Source: Parietaria judaica
Taxonomy: Eukaryota > Streptophyta > Magnoliopsida > Rosales > Urticaceae
DNA: 64,000 bases
NCBI GenBank assembly: GCA_954871525.1
Contig: OX940869.1
Location: 26,316,001-26,380,000, forward strand
Reading direction: 5' to 3'
Both the position numbers and the translations under genes were made by a program. Under the pieces are notes generated by a model. That model did not search any database. It saw only the letters and a list, made by a program, of their open reading frames with translations, and had not been told where the DNA came from. Below, one piece after another: positions 25,301 through 37,411 of this stretch. Positions within the stretch are counted from its first letter, which is position 1. Each line of letters starts with the position of its first letter.

Positions 25301-25763
25301 CAGATACTAAAGAGGCCACAAATGAAAATGGGATTCGCATGACTAGTTGGTGAATGCCAAAGAGCAATATTGTAAGAATAAGCCATGTATTCTGCAATTT
25401 GTGTTGGTTATGTCATTATTTAAGAACATATCTAATAAGATTCATGCGAGAAAATTATGGTCATATAGAAGTTTTAAGGATTCAATGTGCGGAAAACACC
25501 CCTTTTTCTCCTTAAATAACAGATTTGCCCTCCAAAGACATCCTCTTGCTCTCTGTAAATACCAAATTCACTCATAAGTGTTAGTAAACTTTCTTTACCT
25601 TGAAAAAGCTCTCTTGACCTTAAAAAGCACTCACCATGAGTGTTCTTCGTTCTTTCTCATAAACATTCTCTGACAGTGACAGTCCCGAACTCCCTATTTC
25701 TACTAATGTTGAGCGTCGTTGAGAGTGTCGCAGGCAACCCCTCCACCCTCTTGTAGCTCATGT

Positions 25764-25915
25764 TTATTCCTTTCTACTTTCAGGTGCGAAGACCGGGGTA
25801 AGACCCGTCCTTCGAGTCATGCTTGGGACCGGCGCCGGTCCCCATAATGCTGGGAGCATCGGTTCAAAATCTGAGAAAAATGTGACCCCTCGAGCCGAGC
25901 CCGGGATTAAAGCTT
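25764..25915 (-). other. Unidentified open stretch at the Copia-1 junction
   Basis: The stretch is GC-richer than its surroundings and open on both strands for about 45-50 codons. Across Copia-1, 31180-31346 is likewise open on the minus strand and contains WWSKVEDSS. The two may be parts of one former exon split by the retrotransposon. I recognise no family and cannot decide the strand, so this could be chance. Confidence 0.25.
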
Positions 25916-26431
25916 TGTTGGATCCCAATTCACGGATCTGCAAAGAACACGAATAACACCAAAGAAATCGAACAGAAAGAATAAAGGACACAAACTTTTG
26001 GGAGAAGAAATTCTCTATTGATAATCGAAGGCAAAATACAAGAAGATAAACTCAAAACTCTAATGGACTCAGCACTTTACAAAGTGTACATGCTAGGTAT
26101 ATTTATAGCCTCACATAGGCGAAACCCCAGCTAACCAAATCGCACAAAATCAGGAAACTACCCTAAATAATCTTATCAAATCTTTGACTCGATCTTTGCT
26201 TGAGCTACGCACTTTCCTTGCTGGGTAGTTGCTGACTTTCCCTTTCCTGCCCGGACAGCTTCTCTGTCCCCGAGCTGGCCTGCTCGTATACCCCGAGCTG
26301 GGCTTGCCTTCTATCCGGACTTCCTGCTTGTGTTCACCCGAGCTGGGCTGAACTTTTGTCCATCCTCGGTTCTGGTCGGTACCCGGGCTGACTTCCTCTG
26401 TGTGACGGACTAAGTCAAGCTTATGCTCACA
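25916..26431 (-). repeat. Copia-1 3' LTR
   Basis: 516 bp, bounded TG...CA. It lacks 7 bp (around 26195) that the 5' LTR has. The PPT, AGGGGGAGAA-like on the minus strand, lies at 26432-26442. Confidence 0.95.
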
Positions 26432-26479
26432 TTCTCCCCCGTAAGCTTGACTTGCTTCTACTTTCTTTACTCCGAGCAG

Positions 26480-29400
26480 CTATCTCATCTCTTCGAACTT
26501 GACTCTCCCTAGAGCCTTGGTAAGTATGTCTGCCCGTTGCTCCCTCGTGTTGACGAACTCCACGATGATCTCTCGCTTCTCCACACACTCACGAATGTAG
26601 TGAAATTTCGTGTCAATGTGTTTGCTCCGTCCATGGAACACTGGATTCTTCATCAACGCAATTGCAGACTTGTTGTCCACGTAGAGAGTAGCTGGTCTCT
26701 GCTCGGATCCGGTCACTTCACTTAGTAGCCCCTTCAACAACATAGCTTGACATGCTGCTGCGGTTGCCGCCATGAACTCTGCTTCACATGAGGATAGAGC
26801 TACTGTCTGCTGCTTTTGAGAGTTCCAGGTGATTAGGTTTCCGTTGAGGTAGAACGCCATCCCTCCGGTACTCTTCCTGTCATCGATATCACCGGCTAGA
26901 TCATTGTCTGTAAAGCCGACTAGTACTTCTGCTCCACTTCCTCTGTTGTACTGGATCCCGTAGTCCGTCGTACCTTTCTCATATCGCAAGATGTGCTTCA
27001 CCGCCTGCTGGTGTGCACTCGTGGGCTTCTCCATGTATCGACTGACTATCCCGACTTCGTGTGTGATGTCTGGTCGGGTGTGGGTGAGGTACCTCAGGCA
27101 CCCGATCACGCGTCTGTACTCCGTGGGATCCACTTTTCTCCCTTCAGCATCCTTCCCGAGCTGCAACATCGCCTCCATTGGGTACTTGCTCGGGTTGCAA
27201 TCCGTCATCTCGAACTGCTTGAGGATCTTCTTCACGTAGGCCGACTGCTTCAGCGTAATGCAGTCCTTCTTCTGTTCCACCTCTAAACCGAGGTAGTAAG
27301 AAAGTAATCCGAGGTCACTCATCTCGAATTCGGCCATCATCTGCTGCTTGAATCCGTCTACGCCTCCTGCGCTGGATCCAGTGACGATCAGGTCGTCCAC
27401 ATATACTCCCACGATCAGATTTTCTTGCCCGGTACTCCTGGTGTAAACTGCCTGCTCGCTCAGGCACTTCGTGAATCCAAGGTTCTTCAAGCTCTTGTCA
27501 AGGCGGATGTTCCACGCTCTTGGTGCTTGTCTTAACCCGTACAGGGCCTTGGATAACTTGTACACCTTCTGCTCCTTGCCCATGACGCCGAACCCTTCTG
27601 GTTGCTTGACGTGCACTTCTTGCTCGAGGTCACCGTTTAGGAATGCTGATTTGACATCTAGATGGTGAGTTTCCCAACCTCGATGAGCTGCTAGGGCTAG
27701 GATGAGTCTGATCGTGTCTACTCTAGCTACTGGAGCAAAGACTTCCTCAAAGTCTATGCCTTTTCTCTGCACGTAGACTGTGGCTACCAACCTTGCCTTG
27801 TGCTTAAGGACATTCCCCTCAGTGTCCTTCTTCAGCTTATACACCCACTTCAGGCCGATGGGATTATGACCTTTGGGCAGGTCGGTAAGCTCCCATGTTT
27901 TGTTCTTCTCGATGGACTCCATCTCTTTCTTCATTGCTTCCTGCTACTCCTGCTCGGCTGCTGCCTCCTGGTAGCTGGCTGGCTCTTCTGCACACAGCAA
28001 AGAAAGTTCCTCCAGGCTCATCTCCACTACTTGAGTCTGATCGTAGACGTCTGCTAGAGGTCGGAATCCTCTTGGGCCGTATTTTATGGAGGAATCTCCC
28101 AAGCTGGACGGGCTGGTCCTACTCGGACTTGGTGTCCTGGGTGTATCCGGGGTGCTCTCTCCCGGGCTGGATTCTCTCGTGCCTGGCAAAGCTGTTCCCA
28201 AGCTGGGTGTTCCGGGCTGATCCTGTTCGGAACCGACCTCTTCATCTTCAACTGTGAACTCTACTGAGTTCTGCTCGGGCTCTTCTTTCTCGTCGTGCCA
28301 ATCCCACTTCATCTCCTATTAGAACACAACATCTATGCTCACTTGGAGTCTGCCGCGTCGTGGATCATAGAGTCTGTGTGCCTTGCTTCCTTCTTCAACA
28401 CCAAGGTACACTATCTTCTGACTCCGGTCATCCAGCTTCTTGAGATGTCGCCCCGCAATCTTCACGTGTGCGGTGCATCCGAACACTCTCAAATGTTCTA
28501 AGTGGGGTTTCTTCCCTTTCCACGCCTAGTAGGGAGTACGCTCTCCTAGCGCTTTGGTCGGCAAACGATTAAGCAGGTAGACCGCATGTCTTACTGCTTC
28601 TGCCCAAAAACCGGGCTGGAACTTGCATGCTCTTGAGCAAGCTCCTCGCTGTGTTCATCACAGTTTGGTTTCGTCTTTCCACCACGCCATTCTGCTGGGG
28701 CGTGTGGGGTGCAGACAGGTGACGCTGAACTCCTTCCTGATCGCAGAATTCTCCGAACTTCTGGGAAGTGAATTCTCCTCCTCGGTCTGTACGCAAGACC
28801 TTTAACCTGTGCACCGAGCCATTCTCCACGATCTTCTTGAACTTCTTGAAGACCTCAAAGGCTCCGCTCTTCTCATTGAGCATATTAACCCACATCCAGC
28901 GACTATAATCATCAACAAGTAAAAGAAAGTACTTGTTACCTGCCTCGCGATCATGCATCACTCACATAGCTGGTCGGGGTGTTCTATCTTGGGAACCCCG
29001 AAGGCCATCTTCTTCTCGCCCATCATCTTGAGCGCGTGAAAATTCACGTGTCCGAGCCGTGCGTGCCATAGCCAAGCCGGATCTGCCATCGATGCCATGA
29101 GACAGACGGGCTGGCACGTCTTCAGGAGAATCTTGTATAGTCTGTTGGGTGTTCGCTCCACCTTCATCAACAGCTCTCCTTCCTTGGTCCACATCTTCAG
29201 GTAGGACCCTTGCAGCAACACCGTGTTCCCGATCTCAGTTATCTGCCTTAGACTGATGATGTTGCTTTTCAACTTCGGGATGAAATAAACCTGGGTCATC
29301 AGACGCTGGTCGCCATTCTTGCACTCGAACAGGATCGACCCTCTGCCTCTGATCTCTACGACTGATCCGTCGCCGAATTTCATGCTGCCCGTGATCTTCT

Positions 29401-30628
29401 CATCGAGCTCTTCAAACTTAGCTCGGTCCCCAGTCATGTGGTTGCTTGCACCGTTGTTTAAGTACCACGCGTCGGTACTGACCTTCTTCTCTCCATCTAC
29501 GAGGAGGTTTGCAATAACCTTATCCTCGATGAGGAACACCTTCTCGCTGGTATCCTCCGGATAGGTCTGCTCGGCCTCTGGGCTGATCGGCACACTGATC
29601 ACTTCTGCCCGGGCCTTGGCGTCACACTCGCCATTCTGTTCGTCCAGGTGCGTTTCCTGCTCGGCAAACAACAATGCCGGCTGGTCGTCTGGGAATCTGG
29701 CTAGATTCGCCTCTTCGCCCTGGTTCCTGCTCCGGCACTCAGATGCAAAGTGCCCAAGATTCTGACAATTGTAGCACTTCACTGTGCTCTTGTCTCTCCT
29801 GGTCGTGCCTTCCTGACGGGTAGATCCACTGCCGCGACCTCGCATGTCCCGACCTCGACCTCGTCCACGACCCTGTCCGCGTCCTCGGACTTCTCCACCA
29901 AAGCTGCTCCGACCTAAGGATCTTGTAGAAAACTCAGCTCCCCCGGTTTTCCGCTGTCTGGCCGTCCACTCTTCATGCGTGAGCATGAGGTTCTTCTCCT
30001 CTTCTTTGTCACCGTAACCCCGAAGTCTCTCTTCGTGGGCCTTGAGACGACCAACGACCTCCTCGACCGACATGGTCTTGAGATCGCCGAACTGCTCGAT
30101 CGATGTCACGATCTGCATGTACCTGTGAGGCACTGCTCGGAGAAATTACTTGACGACGGTAGTCTCCTCCACCTTGTCTCCCAGCGAGCGTATGCCAGTC
30201 ACAATGGACGTGTGCCGCATAGCAAAGTCGTCAATCGACTCGCTCTCCCTCATCCTCATAACCTCGAATTCACTCTTCAAGGTTTGGACCTTAGCCTCCT
30301 TGACGCGATCTGCGCCCATGTGCATGGTCTGAAGAGTTTTCCATGCTTCCTTCGCTGAATCTTTCTCGGCGAGCATGAGAAGAACTTCTTCCGGAACTGC
30401 TTGGTAGATAGCGGCTAGAGCCATTCTTTCCTTGCGCCATTCGAAACCGCCGTTCTCTACGGCCTCCCACACTCCCTGCGCTTGTAGGTTCACCCTCATC
30501 TTCAACGCCCATACGGCGTAATTGCTCTTCGTGAGCATGGGGTAATGGAGCGTAACTGTGCCTTCTCTGGAGTCTGGTTTCTGCGCTACCAAAGCTCCGT
30601 CGATCGGTGACTCTGATGATGAAGACAT
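26480..30628 (-). pseudogene. Copia-1 gag-pol polyprotein, broken
   Basis: The start ATG is at 30628. Gag runs to about 29960 and is interrupted by a TAA at 30146-30148, where Copia-2 has a Lys codon. A CCHC knuckle (CYNCQNLGHFASEC) lies at about 29740-29775. In the protease the catalytic Asp codon (29456-29458) reads Asn, giving WYLNNGASNH. The GAG-pre-integrase motif HARLGHVNF follows. At about 28940-28960 a stop and a 103-bp deletion remove the start of the integrase. The integrase core continues (LLLVDDYSRW, PQQNGVVERRNQ) to about 28570. A second break lies at about 28310-28570. Reverse transcriptase and RNase H (27934-26480) are intact over 484 codons, with YVDDLIV, RVIGCLRYL and ADILTKALG. 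The domain order PR-INT-RT-RH is that of Ty1/copia. Confidence 0.93.
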
Positions 30629-30642
30629 GTTCTTCGATTGAA

Positions 30643-30654
30643 GCTCTGATACCA
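30643..30654 (-). other. Copia-1 primer binding site
   Basis: On the minus strand it reads TGGTATCAGAGC, the classic complement of the initiator-Met tRNA 3' end, two bases after the 5' LTR. Confidence 0.92.
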
Positions 30655-30656
30655 CT

Positions 30657-31179
30657 TGTTGGATCCTAATTCACGGATCTGCAAAGAACACGAATAACAC
30701 CAAAGAAATCGAACAGAAAGAATAAAGGACACAAACTTTTGGGAGAAGAAATTCTCTATTGATAATCGAAGGCAAAATACAAGAAGATAAACTCAAAACT
30801 CTAATGGACTCAGCACTTTACAAAGTGTACATGCTAGGTATATTTATAGCCTCACATAGGCGAAACCCCAGCTAACCAAATCGCACAAAATCAGGAAACT
30901 ACCCTAAATAATCTTATCAAATCTTTGACTCGATCTTTGCTTGCTCCTCAAGCTACGCACTTTCCTTGCTGGGTAGTTGCCGACTTTCCCTTTCCTGCCC
31001 GGACAGCTTCTCTGTCCCCGAGCTGGCCTGCTCGTATACCCCGGGCTGGGCTTGCCTTCTATCCGGACTTCCTGCTTGTGTTCACCCGAGCTGGGCTGAA
31101 CTTTTGTTCGTCCTCGGTTCTGGTCGGTACCCGGGCTGACTTCCTCTGTTTGACGGACTAAGTCAAGCGTATGCTCACA
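30657..31179 (-). repeat. Copia-1 5' LTR
   Basis: 523 bp, TG...CA. It carries the element promoter; a TATAAATATA box on the minus strand is at 30839-30848. Confidence 0.95.
30839..30848 (-). promoter_or_regulatory. TATA box of the Copia-1 5' LTR
   Basis: TATAAATATA on the minus strand, conserved in all four LTR copies of the two Copia elements (for example 55113-55122 in Copia-2). Position and conservation support it as the LTR promoter. Confidence 0.7.
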
Positions 31180-31542
31180 AGCTCTTCTCGTGCCTCGAAC
31201 GGAACACGAAACGCCCGCCTAGGGACGGAGAATTATCGAGGCGCTTCATAATCTTAGTCCAAATGCCAGGAATTGAGGAATCTTCTACTTTTGACCACCA
31301 TGCGGTCACAGAGTCCAGCCCAAGATCGAACACGTGGCAATGTTTAATTGTCATTCCAATTTTGCTGATATATATATTTCTCCATAAAATGAATAAAAAT
31401 CTCTAGCTCATATTTTGATAATAAGACATCTCCGGTTAAATCACTTTCTCTTTTTTTTTTTTAAATGAACTTCGTGTATATCAGATACGAATCAAGGAAA
31501 CAAATATAAAGTGGACATTCGTTATATAGACTATAAAATTTT
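31180..31542. other. Flank between Copia-1 and the SINE
   Basis: The first 165 bp are GC-richer and open on the minus strand (see 25764-25915). The remainder is AT-rich. The last ten bases, ATAAAATTTT, are the left target duplication of the SINE. Confidence 0.4.
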
Positions 31543-31732
31543 GTTAACCAAGCTTGGCCTGTGGTAAGTCCGTTAAATGTTCAAACCTCATGAGACACAA
31601 ATGCGTGACCCATTTACATATTGTAAACTTTATTAATATTATTACATGTTCTTACACTGAATATATCTAATAATACTTGAGTGAATTTTAACCTTAGCCG
31701 ATAGTGTTACCCCAATTAAAAAAAAATACAAA
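31543..31732 (+). mobile_element. tRNA-derived SINE, copy 1
   Basis: A pol III A box (TTGGCCTGTGGTAAG) and a B box (TGTTCAAACCTC) lie near the 5' end. The body ends in a short A-tail. A perfect 10-bp duplication ATAAAATTTT flanks it (31533-31542 and 31733-31742). It shares sequence with 63570-63775 over its whole length, including CACTGAATATATCTA. The variable-length duplication and A-tail fit LINE-mediated insertion. Confidence 0.88.
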
Positions 31733-31742
31733 ATAAAATTTT

Positions 31743-31988
31743 TCTTTCCCGGACAAGAGAGCACAACGTTGGGGCAACGTGGCAGATTCTAATAGGTTAT
31801 TTCGCTTTGGTCATTTCAGATCCTCGTTGACCAACAATAATGAATGTTGCGAATCACAAACGTATAATTGGATCTGACTAGGAAAGCAATTTTGATTAAT
31901 AATAATTAATTAATGGGTGTCACAAATTCACTGTGTAATTATTTTTTTCTTGTATTTTTTCCACCTATTTTAAAGTAGACCTCTCGAC
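31743..31988. other. Short intergenic spacer
   Basis: AT-rich, no gene. It ends with CTCTCGAC (31981-31988), the left target duplication of the next element. Confidence 0.5.
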
Positions 31989-32295
31989 CAGGGGCGGATC
32001 CATTATTCTGAGTTAGGGGTGACGAACCACAAATAGAACAAATTATGTATTGTAGTATTTTTACGAGGTAGCGAACGAAAGCAATATCTTCTTAATTAAG
32101 ACTTTTAAATTCAATAGTGATTTTAATTAAGTAGAGCAAAGAAACTATCAAATTAATTTTTATTTTATTATAATTTTTAAATTAAGTATCATTTATTTAC
32201 TAATGTTACTTTATATAATAATTTTTATTAATATGTATCAAATTAAATAGCCACTAAATTTTAAAATCTAAATGATTCTCAAATTGCTTTATTCA

Positions 32296-32300
<5 letters not shown>

Positions 32301-32332
<32 letters not shown>
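32301..32332. repeat. (AT)n run split by an insertion
   Basis: The AT dinucleotide run stops at the TGTTGG of the next element and resumes after its CCAACA at 35069-35096. The element therefore landed inside a microsatellite. Confidence 0.85.
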
Positions 32333-32337
<5 letters not shown>

Positions 32338-35063
32338 GGAATCACGTCTCGGATTCCATGTAAATTATCACGAATTGTACCTCCGAACCATCAGGGTAAC
32401 ATTTAAAAAATTATTTTAAAGCGGAAAAACTTGTTATCCGTTCAACGGTCCCGATATCGGATAATAACCATATCACAAGATCTGATAAATATTATGTAAT
32501 TTAATATTCATAAATCATTATTAATAATCTAGTCATTAAAGGAAATAAATAGAAAGCAATAAATGGTTGCATTTATTAACCCAATGCATAAGGCCGTACC
32601 TCTATTGACGACTTCCGGCTGCGCGTTCTGAATCGGGCAGGGCTCCGCCGGTGCTGAGGGAAACTCCCGTGATCTTCCTGGATATTCTCCTGGATTCCTC
32701 GTACCGAAGCGTGGGCTTTACCGGTAGGACTCCGTCGCAAAATTTAAACTGATGGTTCTTTTTAAGCTTCCGGAGAACTAAGTCTCTTAAGCCGAACCAG
32801 AAAGAGAGATCAGAGAGAAAATTCGCACACCCTGGAGGAGAGGGAGAATTCGAATTTTCTCTAGGGAGAGGTGTGGAAAATGTGTAGAATGAGCCTCCTA
32901 TTTACAGGCTCAGACTGTAACCCAATTAGAGAAATTAGCTCCCTAATTTTGAATTCTATATATTAAATATAATTAATTATTTCAATCCAATGGTCTAGAT
33001 TTAATCTTATCTAAATCCAATGGATATAATTAATTAGGGATTTAATTAAATAAGAAATATTTGGATAAAATAAAAAATCCAATCTTATCTTCTTATCTTA
33101 TAAAATTCGAATATATATATATATATATGTATATTAAAATTCGAATTCATATTATCTAGATCCAACGGTTGAGATAAATCTTTAAACCGATCTAATGGAT
33201 CAAATTAATTTAGGATAAAATCAAATATTAAAATATTTAATTCGAATTTATCCAAAACTATAATTCGAAAAATAATATATTATATATATTTAATTAATTT
33301 CCAATCCGACGGTAAAGATTAAATCTTAGACCGATCTAACGGATATAATTAATTAGGTAAATTCGAAAGTCAAAACTTGGTCACCAAGTTATTAATTTCG
33401 AATAAATCAATTATCCTAATCCAACGGTTGATAATAAATCATAAACGATCCAATGGATTAAATTGATTTTAGGGTTTTTCTCAAATACCAAAACATTTGG
33501 TACTTTTGCCACAATTATGAAAAGACCAAAGTCTATTCATTCGAATGCATATGGTTCCACATTCCATGGCATAATTCGATTTCTACACATATAAAATATA
33601 TGAAAATATATTATTTACATATTAATATAAATCTATTAATTATTGATTAATTATTAATAAGATATTAATAATTAATTTCGAATAATTAAATTATATTAAT
33701 ATCCTCTGATCTCAATATCACACATTCAAATGTCATGGTGTCACACCATCATATAAATTCGTGACATGTGATTTAATTTCATAGTTTACCGAAACGATCA
33801 CAAACTTAGAAATTCTCTAAATCACAAACCGTACGTCGAAACGACTCGGTTTGAAAAGCAATGTTTTGTAGAATTTAATTTCCAACAACTTTCATGTTGA
33901 CAGAAAATCCAAGTTCTACTTTATTTTGTCAGTTAATTTCGGTTACCAAGATATGGTACTTTTGCCACGCCACTGATAAAATTATCTGATGTCTGTTACA
34001 GACTTCAGTTTTATGAGTCTTGCCAAATGATCGTAAAAACATTTCAACATGTTTTTATCACGTATGTATCATCCGTTATGGAGCTATCCTGGGGACCATG
34101 GACCCGTATCACTTAAGCTCCAACGAACTGCTAGGCTGTTCGGCAAACCTCGGTGTTATTCCACTATAAACCCGAGGCTGCACTCTTTACTGATGCAGTA
34201 TATATTATTCCCTTAAATACAGCAGGGTGTCCATTGATACAATCAAGTTCGGGTTATTGATCTTTCGCTTGATGATCCACACACGAGCAGGCGGTTTCTA
34301 CCGTTATGCCCCTCATTGCATTTTCATCCTTGACTCAGTCAGTAATATTATGAGTAACCCACTTATGGTTTCGATTCATAAGTTGCGCACGGGTTCCTCT
34401 CACTGCTCACCACCGACAATTAAGGGAATCATCTTGACTCTGAAGAGAGCTGTGTGATGCCCATGTCTATGACCAAGCTACCCTTACTGCTGACTATCAT
34501 GTTCCCAAAATAATAGTGTTGGGAACAACGGTAATATATTGTGTTCTTTAAAGGTTAAATCAAAGAACAATCAAGCCAGCAGCTCGGACTCAAGATCACT
34601 CAGGACTTAGATCGAATATCCATTTGATCATCTACTAGTGACTCAACTCCAAGTTATCAGTGACGGTCTTATATGATAACTTCCGGAGTTTAAGTCAGGT
34701 CCAGTCTAGTATGAAGACACTTCATACTTAATGCACTTTTAGTGAGTGTGACACACACAAAATCCAGAATAGGATTGTCACTTAGTCACATTAATGACCT
34801 TATACGATTAATGGGCTCCCACCCAGTTAATCAGGTCACGGATATTTTAAGTTCATTTATTATGATTATCAATTCTTCCTCACATTGACGCTGTTGTGAT
34901 AATAATAACATAATTGCATCCTTTATGAACTAAGGATCGAACATTCTATTTTACTCTACCAGAAACTCTAATAAGATTATCATAATAAGCATCATCTTTA
35001 TTCAACGACTTGTCATAATCTTTTGCAAATGGATAAAATATCTTGTTTAAGGACACACATGTC

Positions 35064-35068
<5 letters not shown>
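32333..35068. mobile_element. 2.7-kb TG...CA element (long solo LTR or LARD-like)
   Basis: It begins TGTTGGG and ends TCCAACA, with TATAT on both sides. No gag, pol, PBS or internal direct-repeat LTR pair is visible. It is largely non-coding; the 76-codon frame at 34227-34457 has no recognisable domain. It contains four copies of a degenerate unit (32984-33480). A long solo LTR is the simplest reading, since TG...CA with a 5-bp duplication is the LTR hallmark. A non-autonomous retroelement remains possible. Confidence 0.65.
32984..33480. repeat. Four degenerate internal repeats
   Basis: Copies begin at about 32984, 33158, 33300 and 33417. Each has the pattern ATCCAACGGTTGAGAT, then a TTAAACCGATCTAATGG block, then ATAATTAATTAGG. 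Spacing shrinks from about 174 to 142 to 117 bp. The units look like ancient, unequal duplications inside the LTR-like element. Confidence 0.7.
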
Positions 35069-35107
<39 letters not shown>

Positions 35108-35249
35108 GAATTCACTAACGATGATATTTTTTTTAAAATTAATCAAAATAAAAGGAATAAAGTGGTAGAGAAGTGTGGGTGAATGAATTATATTATTATA
35201 TAGTGGATGATGATACACCATAGATAAATAATAAATAAATATATCTATA

Positions 35250-37411
35250 TCTATATATATATAAAAGGAAAATCTCACCTAGATGACATGGCACAATGAG
35301 AGAGCAAAGTATTCTCTATTTCCTATTTTTTCAGAGTTTTCATTTTTTCAATGGTGTGTTAATTTATTAACTATATATGAGCCCTTAATCTATCATACTA
35401 TAATCATTTATTGGATGTTTATTATTTGGTCATGTTAATACATATGTATATCATGTGTCAATAAATAGTATATTTTGGCGCATGAAATATTGAAATGCTG
35501 AGGCTCTAAGCTTTCAACATTCCAATAACTACATTCGCATCAATACGATTTTCTTTATTATTGCATTGAATTTAATGATATTTCTATTAAATGTGGGTTT
35601 ATGGATTGTAACTGGTGCATTCGACTAGGTGGATTTAATCAAAGTTCAAAAGCCAAAAGTTCCAATACATTATCTCCCTTAATCCAAAGCTATGCCATTT
35701 GTGTATCTCCATTGAATCATCGATCAGTCGCACAAACGTGACTCTCTTCTTGCTGTGCGCATTTCTTTTCACACCGACGTTACGGAAACTCTCTCCCGGT
35801 GCACGCAAAACCCGGTCATCACAGAAAAAGGCCCAAGTACTAGACGGTCGGAGGAAGCATTTGTCACATTATTCGCCAACAGTATCTCTATATCGTCTCC
35901 ATCACAAAACTTTGCAAGCCAACTCATTTGAGAGTTTGGCTATTTTTATGTCCACATATTTATGTAATTTATTTGGATTTTTTGGATACAGATGATGCAG
36001 TGGATATCTTCTTCGATGCATGCTAAAATAAGATTCATTTGTTCTCTATTTGTGCGTTTCAGGACGATTTCGGGATTCTTCGACAAGGAGGTACTTGACA
36101 TCCTCGATTCGAACACCCTGAAAATTCTAATTGTGAGATTTTTCATATTTATTTTTTTATTTCTTTAATGAAGTGTAGGATTTGGTTTGTTTTTCCATCA
36201 ATGTCTGATCTTTTTTATTTTCATGAATAAATTGTAATATTTTTCATCACCGCGCTTTTAAATTTCAAGTATGTGACTGATAATGAGCTTATTTTAATGT
36301 ATTATGGACGGTCAGAGCTCATTTAATATATGCAGATCATTGCTAATGACCTATTTGGTAGTGGTATGGATTTTGTTGCTAAGAATATCCAAGAATTTGT
36401 TACTTAAAAAATGTATTTTAAAATGATTTTGTGGCATTTAAATTAGATTTTTGAGCCCCGGCCCCTAAAAATTTGAGATGTTTTTACTATAGGCGCGTGT
36501 CTACTTCGCTTCCCTTTAGGCACGGCCAATCTAATATGAAATCGCAATGCCCTTTGAACTCTCATATTAATTGTGAAGAAAGAAGTTATCAATATGTCAT
36601 GAAATGTTGTTACGTTTTAATGTTAATACTTGATTCTTTGGGGCAACGTTTTTTCTTCTTTAAATAGGTAAGGTACTAGAGAATATATCAAGGAGCTTCT
36701 CAAGACTAATTTCTGTCATCCTATATTATACGGTATATGTTGATATATAATATATTTTTACATATGGAAAGAAAATGCCATGAGAAACAAAGAATAGCGG
36801 TTCATATATATAACTGTTATGTGAAGTTTGGTGTTGGAAAAAGGTCGACTATGATGTTTTTATTTTTATTTATTTTATTTATTTAGTCAGATTACTTAAA
36901 TCATTTTGATTAAGTCACTCAACAGTTTCAACTAGCTTATTTTTGTTATTTAATTTGACGAATAATATCACATCACACATAATTTGTATGTGTTTCTTTC
37001 TTATATCCCTCTGGATATTTTTGGAGGGCTTGACATTGTTAAAAATATTGCTCTAATATGGATAGTTATTTCATGAATCTTCCTTTGCCAATCAATGCAA
37101 GGACTCACATATCTTGGTGTATTTTCATCAATGTTATCATGTAATATTTTTAGGTGTTCTGCCGATAGGAATTGTTAGAGGCAAATTACAATCTTCCATT
37201 GCAGTAGCACGAAGGCGGTGGTAGGGCCTTACATTGCCAATTTTTTATATGAACAATGATTCTAGTACTTATGTTTTTTTGACTTATTCAATGTATAGTT
37301 TTTCATATTTTTTATTATGTGTTCTTTTACCATAAAACATGTTATATATATGTTATATATAAAATAATATATTATTCGCCATTGCGCGAAGCGCGGTGCT
37401 TTTCCATTAGT
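35250..37411 (+). mobile_element. Non-autonomous Helitron
   Basis: The 5' end TCTATATATATATAAAAGG is followed by GATGACATGGCA, the usual start of plant Helitrons. Near the 3' end a GC hairpin (GCGCGAAGCGC, 37384-37394) precedes the terminal TTAGT at 37407-37411, close to the CTRRT consensus. It sits between A (35249) and T (37412) with no duplication, as expected. There is no Rep/helicase frame. An exon-like stretch lies at 36062-36132. Confidence 0.8.
36062..36132 (+). other. Exon-like fragment inside the Helitron
   Basis: A coding-like stretch bounded by a CAG acceptor and a GTGAG donor encodes residues including FFDKEVLDILDS. It could be a captured host exon. I do not recognise the source gene. 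Confidence 0.35.

Larger units (their letters stand above)
25916..31179 (-). mobile_element. Ty1/copia retrotransposon Copia-1
   Basis: Complete structure on the minus strand: 5' LTR 30657-31179, PBS 30643-30654, a single gag-pol frame, PPT and 3' LTR 25916-26431. Flanking pentamers AGCTT (25911-25915) and AGCTC (31180-31184) agree in four of five bases. By eye the LTRs differ by about eight substitutions and one 7-bp indel, so the insertion is fairly young. It is inactivated by a stop, a 103-bp deletion and a protease active-site change. Confidence 0.95.

Noticed and set aside
27944..28312. Separate minus-strand gene of 122 codons
   Set aside because: It is the linker between integrase and RT of Copia-1, not an independent gene. 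The plus-strand frames here are its shadows.
31553..31612. tRNA gene suggested by A and B boxes
   Set aside because: It does not fold as a cloverleaf on inspection, and the body and A-tail mark it as a SINE. The same holds for 63586-63650.
34227..34457. 76-codon frame in the 2.7-kb element
   Set aside because: Short, inside a repeat, no domain or splice context.
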